Source of the DNA: Bog-473 sp963706555
Lineage (GTDB): Bacteria > Actinomycetota > Acidimicrobiia > Acidimicrobiales > RAAP-2
Direction: 5' to 3'
DNA length: 64,000 nucleotides
NCBI GenBank assembly: GCA_963706555.1
Contig: OY970164.1
Coordinates: 1,550,001-1,614,000 of the forward strand
Of the stretch, positions 34,308-43,340 are shown in pieces. Position numbers and translations under genes: made by a program. The first letter of the stretch is position 1, and the number at the start of each line of letters is the position of its first letter. A model generated the notes under the pieces. That model ran no database searches, had not been told where the DNA came from, and worked only from the letters and a program-made list of their open reading frames with translations.

Positions 34308-35523
34308 CACCAATGGCCGGTCCATGCGAGATCAGACGGCAATCGTCGGCGTGGGAGCGACGCCGTACTACCGGCGGGGGGCCTCAGCCCCGCAGACCGT
34401 CCTCGAATTGGCCGGCAAGGCGATACTGGCGGCGTTGGAGGATGCAGGTCTGACGTGTGACGACGTCGATGGCTTCGCTCTCTACTCGGGGGGCGGCATC
34501 GATGCGGCGCTCTTGTCACAGTCTCTCGGCATACCCGACGTCCGTTTTACGGCCACCCTCACCGGGGGCGGGGGCGGGGCGGCCGGTGCCATCGGATTGG
34601 CTGCCGCTGCCATCGTGTCGGGACACGCCGATGTGGTCGTCAGCGTGATGGCGATCCAGCAGGTGGCCGCGGGTCGCTTCGGCTCGGCCTTCGCACGAAG
34701 GGCGCCCGGGGCCTATTCGGCCCCGCCGACCCCCGAATCCGACTTCATCACCCATTCCGGACTGATGGGACCCGGCCAGATGTTCGCCATCCTGACCCAA
34801 CGCCATATGTACCAGTACGGGACCACGCGCGATCACCTGGCTGAGGTCGCGATCTCCACGAGGGAAAATGCACGCAATCGTCCTTCTGCGCTCATGCGGT
34901 CCCCGCTGACGCGGGAGGATTATTTCGCCGCCCGGATGATCTCGGAGCCCTTTTGCCTGTTCGACTACTGCCTCGAATGTGACGGTGCCGTGGCCGTGGT
35001 CACCACGTCGGCGGAGAGAGCACGTGACCTGCGCCAGCCGCCGGTGTACGTCACGGCGAGTGCACAGGGCGGAGCGGGGAGCTGGGGGCAGTCCATCACC
35101 TGGATGGGCATGCCCGATGAGATCTTTGCCTCGTCGGGTCATCGCCCCGTTGCGCAGGATCTCTATCGGCGAGCGGGCCTGGGTCCCGCCGACGTGGACG
35201 TGGCCCTCATTTACGACCACTTCACCGGGATGGTTCTCATGCAACTCGAGGACTACGGGTTCTGCCCCATCGGTGAGTCCGGTCCTTTCGTGGCGGACGG
35301 GAACATCCGCTATCTCGGGGGGACGATCCCGGTCAATACTCACGGCGGGAACCTGTCCGATGCCTACATCATCGGGTTCACCCATGTCGTCGAAGGTGTC
35401 GAACAGCTTCGCGGCACCGCGGTCAACCAAGTGGCCAACGCCGAGGTCGCTCTGGTGACCGGAGGGCCTGCGCCGCTGCCCGTGAGCGGTTTGATCTTGA
35501 GGAAGGAGGCGGCCGGTGTCTGA
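34300..35523 (+). CDS. Thiolase-like (Ltp2/SCPx-type) protein without catalytic cysteine, probable aldolase subunit
   Basis: A 407-residue thiolase-fold protein. GTG at 34300 has GGAGGGG nine bases upstream and overlaps the previous gene by 8 nt. The nucleophile-cysteine region reads TLTGGGGGAAGAIGLAAAAIVSGHADVVV, with no cysteine. The segment ALIYDHFTGMVLMQLEDYGFCPIGESGPFV and the NTHGG motif (His348) match Ltp2-type proteins that cleave beta-hydroxyacyl-CoA by retro-aldol reaction instead of thiolysis. The DUF35 gene immediately downstream (8-nt overlap) is the usual partner of that enzyme. I therefore infer a two-subunit lyase shortening a CoA-bound side chain. Confidence 0.82.
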   Translation: MPDTNGRSMRDQTAIVGVGATPYYRRGASAPQTVLELAGKAILAALEDAGLTCDDVDGFALYSGGGIDAALLSQSLGIPDVRFTATLTGGGGGAAGAIGLAAAAIVSGHADVVVSVMAIQQVAAGRFGSAFARRAPGAYSAPPTPESDFITHSGLMGPGQMFAILTQRHMYQYGTTRDHLAEVAISTRENARNRPSALMRSPLTREDYFAARMISEPFCLFDYCLECDGAVAVVTTSAERARDLRQPPVYVTASAQGGAGSWGQSITWMGMPDEIFASSGHRPVAQDLYRRAGLGPADVDVALIYDHFTGMVLMQLEDYGFCPIGESGPFVADGNIRYLGGTIPVNTHGGNLSDAYIIGFTHVVEGVEQLRGTAVNQVANAEVALVTGGPAPLPVSGLILRKEAAGV

Positions 35524-35989
35524 CGTGCACGCAACAGGCTCACGCGACGTCGCTGTTGCGGCGCCGATCGGCATGGTGTCGCCGGCGCCCAACTCGTGGA
35601 CCGAACCGTTCTGGGTGGCGGCCGGGCGGCATCAACTCGTGGTCCAGCGTTGCCGCAACTGCGGGACGGTCCGGCACCCGCCGGGCCCGTTCTGCCCCCG
35701 CTGTCGGACCCAGGAATCGGAATGGGTCGACCTGAACGGGCACGCGACGCTCTACAGCTTCACGGTCATCCGTCATGCCCTCGTCCCGCAGTTGCGCGAC
35801 TACCTGCCGATGGTGATCGCCGTCGTTGAGCCCGAAGGGGCACCGAGCGCCCGCCTCGTGGCAAATCTGGTGGAGGTGGCCGTGGGAGATGTCGCCATCG
35901 GCATGCCGCTCGAGGTGGTCTGGGAGGATGCCGGCGATGGGGTCGCGGTCTATCGATTCCGACCAGCCGATGAGGCAGCACGCGCATGA
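35516..35989 (+). CDS. DUF35 OB-fold/zinc-ribbon protein, partner of the thiolase-like subunit
   Basis: A 157-residue protein with the two-part DUF35 design: a rubredoxin-like zinc ribbon with Cys46, Cys49, Cys60 and Cys63 (RCRNCGTVRHPPGPFCPRC) and an OB-fold acyl-CoA-binding domain (ATLYSFTVIRHALVPQLRDYLP and VVEPEG segments). The GTG start overlaps the thiolase-like stop by 8 nt. In steroid side-chain degradation, DUF35 domains (as in ChsH2) bind Ltp2-type thiolases and are needed for aldolase activity. The same pairing here supports that function. Confidence 0.9.
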   Translation: MSDVHATGSRDVAVAAPIGMVSPAPNSWTEPFWVAAGRHQLVVQRCRNCGTVRHPPGPFCPRCRTQESEWVDLNGHATLYSFTVIRHALVPQLRDYLPMVIAVVEPEGAPSARLVANLVEVAVGDVAIGMPLEVVWEDAGDGVAVYRFRPADEAARA

Positions 35990-36022
35990 GGACCCAGCGA
36001 TGACCCAGCGAGGGAGCGAGAC

Positions 36023-37105
36023 ATGAACACCGAGACGTATCGTGGCGCAACGTTCATCTCCACCGACGCGCACGTCACCGAGCCGATTGCGCTTTATGCC
36101 GAACGCCTCGATGCAACCTTGCGTCCCCGGGCGCCGCGCATTGAGACGAGAGATGACTGGCGGGTCCTCGTCGTCGAGGGCCTCTCGTCCCGCAAGTTGA
36201 TGACGGCCAGCCAGCTCGAGGTCGCCGTGGTCGGCGATTGGGACGTCGGGAAGCGGGTGAAGGACCAGGAGCGCGACGGGGTCAGCGCCGAGGTGGTCTT
36301 CCCCACCTTCGCCCTGCAGGCGTGCTTCGCCTCGGATGATCCCGCACTGCAGCTGGCTCTTTGCCGCGCCTACAATGGTTGGGCGGTGGAAGCCCTGGGA
36401 GGCCATCACCGCATCCTCCCCGTGGGACTGGTCCCGGCTGTCGACATCGACGATGCGATCCGGGAGGTGAAGTTGGTCGCTGAGGCCGGCTTCCGGGCCC
36501 TCTTTCTTCCGGCCCGGGTTCCCTCCCGGCCCTACAACGACGCCGCCTACGACCCGCTCTGGGCCGCGATCTCCGAGACGGGTCTTCCGGTCACCTTCCA
36601 TTCGGGCACCGGCTATGAACCACGGGTGGTGCGCGGCCCCGGGGGAGCTGTCATCAATTACATATTGGGTGCGCAGCTCGACGGTCCCATGGTGCTCCTC
36701 AGCCTCGCCGCCGGTGGTGCATTGGACCGCTTCCCGGAGCTCCGGGTCGTCACAGTGGAGACGGGTGCGTCGTGGTTGGGCTGGATCATGACGCAAGCCG
36801 ATCGAATCTATGAGGACCATGCGATGTACGCCCAGCCCAAGTTGTCGCTGAAGCCGAGCGAGTTGATGCAGCGTCAAGCACATGCCACGTTTATGTTCGA
36901 CCCCGTCGCGGTCAACAATCGTCGGGTCACCGGTGTCAGCACCCTCATGTGGGGCAATGACTACCCGCATCCCGAGGGCACCTGGCCGGAATCCCGTTCG
37001 GCCTGCGAAGAGCAATTCGACGGCGTCAGCGACGAGGACTTCACCGCAATCGTCACGGGCAATGCGGCGGAGGTCTTCGGATTCGACCTGGCTGCGCTCG
37101 GGTAG
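36023..37105 (+). CDS. Amidohydrolase_2 family metal-dependent hydrolase
   Basis: A 360-residue TIM-barrel hydrolase, last gene of the acyl-CoA locus, 33 bp after the DUF35 gene with GAGGGAGCG as ribosome-binding site. The first metal motif is FISTDAHVTEP, the central histidine is in LPVTFHSGTGYEP, and the final aspartate is near residue 313 in WGNDYPHPEGTWPES. These fit ACMSD-like decarboxylases or hydrolases. In this setting it may open or decarboxylate a ring product before CoA activation, but that is inference from position only. Confidence 0.9.
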   Translation: MNTETYRGATFISTDAHVTEPIALYAERLDATLRPRAPRIETRDDWRVLVVEGLSSRKLMTASQLEVAVVGDWDVGKRVKDQERDGVSAEVVFPTFALQACFASDDPALQLALCRAYNGWAVEALGGHHRILPVGLVPAVDIDDAIREVKLVAEAGFRALFLPARVPSRPYNDAAYDPLWAAISETGLPVTFHSGTGYEPRVVRGPGGAVINYILGAQLDGPMVLLSLAAGGALDRFPELRVVTVETGASWLGWIMTQADRIYEDHAMYAQPKLSLKPSELMQRQAHATFMFDPVAVNNRRVTGVSTLMWGNDYPHPEGTWPESRSACEEQFDGVSDEDFTAIVTGNAAEVFGFDLAALG

Positions 37106-37122
37106 CCCACTCCCGGGGGAGC

Positions 37123-37611
37123 TCAGCGAACGATTTCGATATGGCGATGTTCGAGCCGGCCGTCGGCGATGCGCAGTCGGCCGAACGTCCGGTGCGGTTG
37201 CGAGCGTCGTTGGGTGGGCGAACCCGGATTGAAAAGAATCTGGCCCTGCACCCCGAGCTCGTCGATCGGCACATGGCTGTGCCCGAAGATGATGAGCTCC
37301 GCGTCCGGAAACCGGCGGTGCAGGCGGGCGGGCCGACCAGTTCTGGGCCCGCTGTCGTGGACGAGGGCGATCCGAATCCCTTCGAGCTCGAAGAGCCGGT
37401 GTTTCGGGAGGAGCCCTGTCAGGTCGTGGTCGTTGTTCCCGAGCACGGCATAGGTGTCCACCGAGGCCTGCAGTTCCACGAGGGCCCGGCGTGAGGTGAC
37501 GTCCCCGGCGTGGACGACAACGTCGGCCTGCGCCACTGCCCCGAGCACCTGATCGCCGAGAGTGCCGAATCCTCCGGAGAGGTGGGTGTCGGCAAGAACG
37601 ATCACCTCCAT
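37123..37611 (-). CDS. YfcE/MJ0936-family metallophosphoesterase
   Basis: A 162-residue calcineurin-like phosphodiesterase. The ATG at 37611 is chosen because it begins the family's usual first strand, MEVIVLADTHL; in-frame ATGs at 37623 and 37647 give longer versions, and none has a clear ribosome-binding site. Metal-ligand motifs are DTH, GDVTS (VVHAGDVTS), GNND (VLGNNDHDL), a histidine in ALVHDSGP and GHSHVP. Members hydrolyse phosphodiesters such as 2',3'-cyclic nucleotides or pNPP analogues; the physiological substrate is usually unknown. It converges on the preceding amidohydrolase (17 bp). Confidence 0.9.
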   Translation of the reverse strand: MEVIVLADTHLSGGFGTLGDQVLGAVAQADVVVHAGDVTSRRALVELQASVDTYAVLGNNDHDLTGLLPKHRLFELEGIRIALVHDSGPRTGRPARLHRRFPDAELIIFGHSHVPIDELGVQGQILFNPGSPTQRRSQPHRTFGRLRIADGRLEHRHIEIVR

Positions 37612-37714
37612 GTCACGCAGCATGTCGATCCGGTCGTGCGCCGTCAACCCGAGGTGGCAGCGACGCGCAAGTGCCCCAGAGATGCAATCGGCTCGTTCTG
37701 CCTAATGTGTGGCC

Positions 37715-39418
37715 ATGAGTGCTGATTCGAGCTTTGACCTGGTGGTGCGTGGAGGCCGTGTGGTGGACGGTACCGGTGTACCCGCCTATCTGGCCGACGT
37801 GGGGGTGCGCAACGGGCGGATCGCGCGGGTGGGGCGGATGTCGGCAGCTGAGCTGGGTGCAGCCGGGCGGGTGCTCGACGTCGAGGGGCACACGGTCATG
37901 CCCGGGTTCGTCGACATCCACACCCACTACGACGCACAGCTCCACTTCGAGCCGACCGCCTCGCCCGCTTCTTGGCATGGCGTCACGACAGTCGTGACGG
38001 GAAACTGCGGCTTTACGATCGCACCGGCACGTGACGGGGATGCAGCGTGGCTCCTCGAGATGCTGTCCCGCGTCGAGGGGATGTCCGCGCCCGCACTCCG
38101 GGAAGGTGTGCCGTTCCGCGGTGGCACCTTCGGCGACTTCCTCGACGGGCTCGAAGGCCGGATCGGCGTCAACGCGGCGGCGTATGTCGGTCATTCGGCT
38201 GTTCGTCGCTATGTCATGGGGGACGACGCCTCGGCACGTGCGGCCACCTCCGACGAGATCACCGCGATGCAGCAGGTGCTGCGCGAGGCGATGCAGGCCG
38301 GCGCGCATGGCTTCAGCACGTCCCAACTCGAGATCCACCAGGGCCACGACGGGCGGCCTGTCCCGTCGAACCTCGCGACCGACGAGGAGGTCATCGCTCT
38401 CTCCTCGGTCCTCGCCGAGTTCGACCGTGGTGCAATCGAGATCATCCCGCGCTCGTTCTCCGAGGGGTACGACGAGCGGGACCGCGTCCTGTTGCGCGCG
38501 ATGTCCGAAGTGTCGGGAAAGCCGATGGATGTCAACCCCGTGGTGTGGTTCCCGAACATGCCCGACGGCTGGGTCCGCTCCATGGAATTCATCGAGGAGC
38601 AGGCGGCACAAGGCTTCCGTCTCTACCCGATGTACGGGACGCAGCAAGGTGGGGCGTATTTCTCGCTGGCTACCACGTTCCTCTTCGATGACATGCCCGC
38701 GTTCAGGGAACCGCTGCTCCTTCCCGAGCCTGCGCGCAGCACGGCATTGCGCGAGCCGGTGGTGCGCCAACGCATGCGGGAGGAGCTTGCCGGCCCACCG
38801 ATGCCCTCGTTCCCCCTCAACTTCGACATCACGAGCGTCTACGCGGTCGACGATCCCGCGCTCTCGCCGTGGGTGGGTCGTTCCGTTGCCGAGCTGGTGC
38901 AGGCGCGCGGTGGGGATCCGTTGGACGCCTTCTTGGACATGTGCCTCGAGGACAATCTGAAGACGACGTTCTTTGTCACGCCCCTGTCCGAGCGCGGAGG
39001 TCGGATGGTGACCGAGGCCCTGGTCCGCAACCCGCTGGCGATGGCGGGGAGTAGCGACGGTGGGGCGCACCTGGCGTCGTTCGTCGGGGCCGACTACACG
39101 ACGCGCCTCCTGACCGAGTGGGTCCCGAACCCGTTCTCGCTCGAAGAGGCCGTACGGCGGATCACCTCGATTCCTGCGGCCGTGCACGGGTTCTTTGACC
39201 GCGGCGTCGTGCGGCAAGGAGCGTGGGCGGATCTCGTCGTGGTGGATCTCGAGCAGCTCAAGGTAGGCCCGACCCATTGGGTGGAGGACATGCCGGCTGC
39301 ATCCGGCCGATTCGTGGTCGATGCCGAGGGGTATCGCGCGGTCATCGTCAACGGCGAAATTCTTCTTGATCGCGGTGTCCCGACCGGAGCCGTGCCCGGC
39401 CACGTCATTCGGAGCTGA
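37715..39418 (+). CDS. N-acyl-D-amino-acid deacylase/D-aminoacylase-like amidohydrolase
   Basis: A 567-residue amidohydrolase_3/D-aminoacylase-family protein. DLVVRGGRVVDGTGVPAYLADVGVRNGRIARVG is the typical N-terminal beta-sandwich, followed by the HxH metal pair in PGFVDIHTHYDAQ. GVTTVVTGNCGFTIAPAR is highly characteristic of D-aminoacylases, and the C-terminal GSSDGGAHLASFV-type motif (here MAGSSDGGAHLA) carries the catalytic aspartate. Proteins of this length in actinobacteria probably deacylate N-acyl amino acids or cyclic amides. The ATG at 37715 is preferred to a GTG two codons earlier. Divergent from the phosphoesterase. Confidence 0.88.
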   Translation: MSADSSFDLVVRGGRVVDGTGVPAYLADVGVRNGRIARVGRMSAAELGAAGRVLDVEGHTVMPGFVDIHTHYDAQLHFEPTASPASWHGVTTVVTGNCGFTIAPARDGDAAWLLEMLSRVEGMSAPALREGVPFRGGTFGDFLDGLEGRIGVNAAAYVGHSAVRRYVMGDDASARAATSDEITAMQQVLREAMQAGAHGFSTSQLEIHQGHDGRPVPSNLATDEEVIALSSVLAEFDRGAIEIIPRSFSEGYDERDRVLLRAMSEVSGKPMDVNPVVWFPNMPDGWVRSMEFIEEQAAQGFRLYPMYGTQQGGAYFSLATTFLFDDMPAFREPLLLPEPARSTALREPVVRQRMREELAGPPMPSFPLNFDITSVYAVDDPALSPWVGRSVAELVQARGGDPLDAFLDMCLEDNLKTTFFVTPLSERGGRMVTEALVRNPLAMAGSSDGGAHLASFVGADYTTRLLTEWVPNPFSLEEAVRRITSIPAAVHGFFDRGVVRQGAWADLVVVDLEQLKVGPTHWVEDMPAASGRFVVDAEGYRAVIVNGEILLDRGVPTGAVPGHVIRS

Positions 39419-39483
39419 CGGGGCGTCGCGGTCACCGCGGATGGCGGTGCCATACTGAAGCTCTTCTATCGGAGAGGCGAAAG

Positions 39484-40866
39484 ATGCGTGTCGCCATTGC
39501 CGGGGCCTCTGGGTTCGTGGGGCAAGCTCTCAGTGAGCGGCTCCATGAGAGCGGGCATGACGTCGTCGCCCTCTCCCGGTCACCCTCCGCCTCTCCGTTC
39601 GCGAGAACCGTCGCCGTCGACGTGGCTGACGTGTCGGCTACCGCCGTGGCCTTGGCGGACGTTGCCGTGGCGTACTACCTGGTCCATTCGATGGCAGCGG
39701 GGGTGGGATTCCGTGCACTGGACCTCAGCCTCGCCACCGCGTTCGGTCAGGCCGCGATGCGAGCGGGCGTGTCCTCCATCGTCTACCTCGGAGCGCTCGG
39801 CAGTGCACCGAGCTCGACCCACCTCGCCAGCCGGCAGGAGGTAGGGGCGGCCCTCGCCGCGGCCGGGGTGGCGGTGGTCGAACTCCGCGCCGCGGTCGTC
39901 TTCGGGTCGGGCAGCATCTCCTTCGAGATGTTGCGTTGCCTGACCGAGCGACTGCCGGCAATGGTGTGCCCCCGGTGGGTGCGGACCCGGATCCAGCCGA
40001 TCGGACTCGGCGACCTCCTCGACTACCTCGAGCAGTCGTTGGCGGTTGCACCGGGCGTGTACGAGATCGGCGGCGCCGACAGCACGACGTATCGCGACAT
40101 GATCGCCGGGTACGCACGAGTGCGTGGCCTCCGGCCCCGACGCATCATCGACATTCCCTGGCTCACCCCGCACCTGTCGTCGTACTGGGTGGACCTCGTG
40201 ACGCCGGTTGACGGAGCGGTCAGTCATGCGTTGATAGAGAGCCTGACGACCGAGGTGGTGGTCGTCGACGCAGACGCAACCCGCGAGGCATTCTCCGTGG
40301 AACCGATGGGTGTCGAGGAGGCGTTGGCCGCCGCACTCGACGATCAGGACGTCGCAGTGACCCGTTCGTTGCTCTCTCGTGGGGAAGGGATGGTCGACGG
40401 CGTGTACACGGTTGTCGTCGACCTACAGATCCCACCCGGGCGCAGCGAGCCCGTTGCCCGCGACCTGCAGACAATCGGCGGAGAGATCGCGTGGTACGGC
40501 GCGACGTGGGGTTGGGCCATTCGGATCGCCCTCGGGCACCTGGTGGGCGAACGCCTCCGCACCCGGCGGCAGGATCACCTGGTGGCCGGATCGGCAGTGG
40601 ACTGGTGGCGCGTGGCGCACGCAGAGCCGGGCGAACTCGTGCTGCGCAGCGTGGGCTGGTTCCCCGGCGACGCCTGGCTGGGGTATCGAGTCAGCGGGCA
40701 TGTCCTGCACCAGGTCGCCGCATTTCGCCCCCGCGGCATCCCCGGGTTCTTCTATTGGAAGCTCCTTGGTCCGGTGCACCACGTCGTGTTTCTTCGCATG
40801 GCCCGGCACCGCGTGGACCGGGCCATCAGCCCGCGTGGAGAGACCCGAGCGAGAAGGTGGCGGTGA
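39484..40866 (+). CDS. NAD(P)-binding atypical SDR fused to DUF2867
   Basis: A 460-residue two-domain protein with a good GGAGAGG site before its ATG. Residues 1-290 are an atypical short-chain reductase (VAIAGASGFVGQALSERL, then YLVHSMAAG and VYLGALG). The last ~150 residues are DUF2867: a GEIAWYGATWGWAIRIALGHLVG stretch followed by VDWWRVAHAEPGELVLRS and HQVAAFRPRGIPGFFYWKLLGPVHH. This combination is widespread in actinobacteria; the reaction is undefined. A Rieske oxygenase starts 100 bp downstream on the same strand. Confidence 0.88.
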   Translation: MRVAIAGASGFVGQALSERLHESGHDVVALSRSPSASPFARTVAVDVADVSATAVALADVAVAYYLVHSMAAGVGFRALDLSLATAFGQAAMRAGVSSIVYLGALGSAPSSTHLASRQEVGAALAAAGVAVVELRAAVVFGSGSISFEMLRCLTERLPAMVCPRWVRTRIQPIGLGDLLDYLEQSLAVAPGVYEIGGADSTTYRDMIAGYARVRGLRPRRIIDIPWLTPHLSSYWVDLVTPVDGAVSHALIESLTTEVVVVDADATREAFSVEPMGVEEALAAALDDQDVAVTRSLLSRGEGMVDGVYTVVVDLQIPPGRSEPVARDLQTIGGEIAWYGATWGWAIRIALGHLVGERLRTRRQDHLVAGSAVDWWRVAHAEPGELVLRSVGWFPGDAWLGYRVSGHVLHQVAAFRPRGIPGFFYWKLLGPVHHVVFLRMARHRVDRAISPRGETRARRWR

Positions 40867-40966
40867 ATGCCCGGTGTTATTCTCGGGTCGACACGGCGCC
40901 GGGCCGCGGCGCGGCGGCCATTCGTTCCACTGTGCCGAGGGGGATCCGACGCGAGGGGGTACATCG

Positions 40967-42307
40967 ATGACTGTTGTGCGCGAGCAGCGGGGAGTCGAGG
41001 ACCTCCAGTGCGTGGGCTCGGACACGATTCCCAGGGGCCGCTTCACGTCGCGGGAGTTTCTCGAGTTGGAGTACGAGCGGCTGTGGCCGCACGTGTGGCA
41101 GATTGCGTGCCGCGTCGAGGAGCTCTCCGACCCGGGGTCGTTCGTCGAGTACTCGATCGGGCCGCGATCGTTGATCGTGGTGCGGGGCCAGTCGGGGGAG
41201 TTGCGCGCGTTTCTCAACACATGCCCGCACAGGGGCACGCGCTTGGCGGACGGGTCTGGGCGATTCTCCGGCGAGATTCGTTGCCGGTTCCACGGCTGGC
41301 GCTGGGATTTCGACGGGGCCAATACGTTCATTCTCGACCGCCACGAGTTCCCGCCGCTCAGTCCTGACGATGTTCGATTGGGGGAGGCCTCCGTCGACAC
41401 CTGGGGTGGGTTCGTCTTCGTCCACTTCGACGAGAACCCCGAGCCTTTGCGCGAGTTCCTGGGGCCGATGCCCGCGATCCTCGATCCGTACCACCCTGAA
41501 AGGATGCGCCTCACCGGACACAAGGCGACCATTGTGCCGGCCAATTGGAAGGTCGTGGTCGACGCGTTCAACGAGGGGTACCACATAGCGGCCACCCATC
41601 CGGAGTTGCTCCGGTGGAAGGACGACACGGCACTGGAGTACAGGGTGTTCGACACCCATACGTTGTACGGAGGAGGCGGCGAGCCCAGACCGAGCCCCCG
41701 GCTGGAGATCGACCCCGAGGACGTCGACCAGAACCAACTCCTGGCCCTGAAGCTCCGCGACCTCGTCGAGAATCTGCCTGGGTACTTCGGCCCCGACGAC
41801 CTGGCTGCATTGGAAGAGATCATGCACACGCCGCTCCCGGCCGGGACGAGCGCCGGGGACTTCTACCTGGCGCGGCGTCGCCAGGGTGCGGCGGACCGAG
41901 GATTGGACTGGTCGCATCTCGATGACGAGCAGGTCGTGGGTGGGGACGATCCACTCCTGTTCCCGAACCTTCTGGGCCCGATCGTCGCTGGGGGTTGGTT
42001 CGCCTATCGGTGCCGGCCCAATGGCGATGACCCCACCACCTCGTTCTTCGAGCTCTGGACGCTCCAGGAGTTCCCCGCTTCCGCACCACCGCATCCGGTG
42101 CCGCCCACCGAATGGATCGCCGATTGCCGATCACATGATTGGGGTCTCGTGGTCAACCAGGACCTGGCCAATTTCGAGGCGATCCAGCGTGGCCTCATGG
42201 TTCCTGAGGGCCCGGGCCTTCGGTGGAATCTCCGCCAGGAAATGGGCGTGCGGCGCTTTCACGAGGTGGTCGACCGCTACCTGTTCGCCGAAGGAAGGAA
42301 CACATGA
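40967..42307 (+). CDS. Rieske [2Fe-2S] ring-hydroxylating oxygenase, alpha subunit
   Basis: A 446-residue oxygenase; the ATG at 40967 has GAGGGGG upstream. The Rieske centre is Cys86-x-His88-x17-Cys106-x2-His109 (CPHRGTRL and CRFHGW). The mononuclear iron site has His206 and His211 in NEGYHIAATH, and a late Asp in the DLANFEAIQRGL segment. Such enzymes hydroxylate or demethylate aromatic or steroid substrates with an external reductase; no reductase or ferredoxin gene is adjacent. The DHFR gene overlaps its stop as ATGA. Confidence 0.93.
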   Translation: MTVVREQRGVEDLQCVGSDTIPRGRFTSREFLELEYERLWPHVWQIACRVEELSDPGSFVEYSIGPRSLIVVRGQSGELRAFLNTCPHRGTRLADGSGRFSGEIRCRFHGWRWDFDGANTFILDRHEFPPLSPDDVRLGEASVDTWGGFVFVHFDENPEPLREFLGPMPAILDPYHPERMRLTGHKATIVPANWKVVVDAFNEGYHIAATHPELLRWKDDTALEYRVFDTHTLYGGGGEPRPSPRLEIDPEDVDQNQLLALKLRDLVENLPGYFGPDDLAALEEIMHTPLPAGTSAGDFYLARRRQGAADRGLDWSHLDDEQVVGGDDPLLFPNLLGPIVAGGWFAYRCRPNGDDPTTSFFELWTLQEFPASAPPHPVPPTEWIADCRSHDWGLVVNQDLANFEAIQRGLMVPEGPGLRWNLRQEMGVRRFHEVVDRYLFAEGRNT

Positions 42308-42798
42308 TCCGCGCTATCGCAGCCGTCGACGACCGGCTCGGCATCGCCACCGATGCCGGGATCCCGTGGAAGGTCCCGGCCGATGTCGCGCATTTCCGGG
42401 AGCTGACGACGGGGTCCAGTGTCCTGATGGGCTTCGCCACCTATGCCGAGTTCTCCGCGCCGATGGCAGGGCGGACGAACTACGTCGCCACCGGGCGAAC
42501 AGAGACGCTTCGAGACGGCTTCATTCCCGTCAAGGATCTTTCTTCCTTCTTCTCCGGACTCCGGGGGGATCTCTGGATCATCGGGGGGGCGACGCTCTAT
42601 GCAACGACGCTCGATGTCGTGCAGGAGATCGCCCTCACGCGTGTCGCCGGCGACTTCGGCTGCACGAAGTTCTTTCCCGCGTTCGACACGATGTTCCGCC
42701 TCGCCGCCGACGAGGTGCCGCCACCGGTCGAGGGTGTGCCGGCGATCCGTTTTCAGAGATGGCAGCGCGACTCGCCCACGGCGTCGCCGTCGCGGTGA
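42304..42798 (+). CDS. Dihydrofolate reductase family protein
   Basis: A 164-residue DHFR-fold protein whose ATG overlaps the oxygenase stop (ATGA). The active-site segment GIATDAGIPWKVPADVAHFRELT contains the conserved PW and the substrate-binding Asp, then VLMGFATYAEF and LWIIGGATLY, matching chromosomal DHFR. It would regenerate tetrahydrofolate with NADPH. Coupling to a Rieske oxygenase is unusual: if that enzyme is a demethylase, the folate link would make sense (one-carbon acceptor), but this is only a hypothesis. It lacks thymidylate synthase as a neighbour, and might be a related RibD-like reductase. Confidence 0.82.
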   Translation: MIRAIAAVDDRLGIATDAGIPWKVPADVAHFRELTTGSSVLMGFATYAEFSAPMAGRTNYVATGRTETLRDGFIPVKDLSSFFSGLRGDLWIIGGATLYATTLDVVQEIALTRVAGDFGCTKFFPAFDTMFRLAADEVPPPVEGVPAIRFQRWQRDSPTASPSR

Positions 42799-42878
42799 AC
42801 CCTTCGGTGGCCTGCGATGACTTCCGCCGGGCGGCCCCGTCAACCATGCAGAGAGCCCCGACCGAAGGAGAATGCACC

Positions 42879-43307
42879 GTGGCCCGAGTCAGCACGTACC
42901 TGAATTTCATGGGAAACGCCGAAGAGGCGTTCGAGTTCTACCGGTCGGTGTTCGGCACCGAGTACCTCGGACCCATCCAGCGCCTGGGGGACGTCCCCGC
43001 AGGCCCCGATGGTCCCACGTTGACGGACGCCGAGCGGCAGATGGTGATGCACGTCGAGCTGCCGATTCTCAGTGGTCACGTGATCATGGCCACCGACATG
43101 GTGCAATCCATGGGGCAGCTGCGGATCGGCAACAACACCACGATAAACCTCGAACCGGACACCCGCGAAGAAACCCAGCGCCTCTTCGACGCGCTCTCGG
43201 AAGGTTCCACCGACTGTGCGCCACTGGCCGACATGTTCTGGGGTGCCACATGGGGCACCTGTCTCGACCGGTTCGGCGTGCGTTGGATGTTCAACTTCGC
43301 GCCGTAG
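42879..43307 (+). CDS. PhnB-like VOC-superfamily protein
   Basis: A 142-residue vicinal-oxygen-chelate protein of the PhnB/3-demethylubiquinone-like group. GTG at 42879 is chosen for the GAAGGAG eight bases upstream and the typical start VSTYLNFMGNAEEAFEFYRSVFG. The MHVELPILSGHVIMATD strand and the closing FWGATWGTCLDRFGVRWMFN segment are diagnostic. No assigned enzymatic role in most members. Last gene of the plus-strand run; it converges on a monooxygenase 33 bp away. Confidence 0.88.
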   Translation: MARVSTYLNFMGNAEEAFEFYRSVFGTEYLGPIQRLGDVPAGPDGPTLTDAERQMVMHVELPILSGHVIMATDMVQSMGQLRIGNNTTINLEPDTREETQRLFDALSEGSTDCAPLADMFWGATWGTCLDRFGVRWMFNFAP

Positions 43308-43340
43308 ACACTTGCGCCCGGGCCCTTCGTGCACTGACCC

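Noticed and set aside
34300..35523. Calling this gene an acetyl-CoA acetyltransferase.
   Set aside because: The nucleophilic cysteine position is Gly-rich and without Cys; Ltp2-like aldolase is a better reading.
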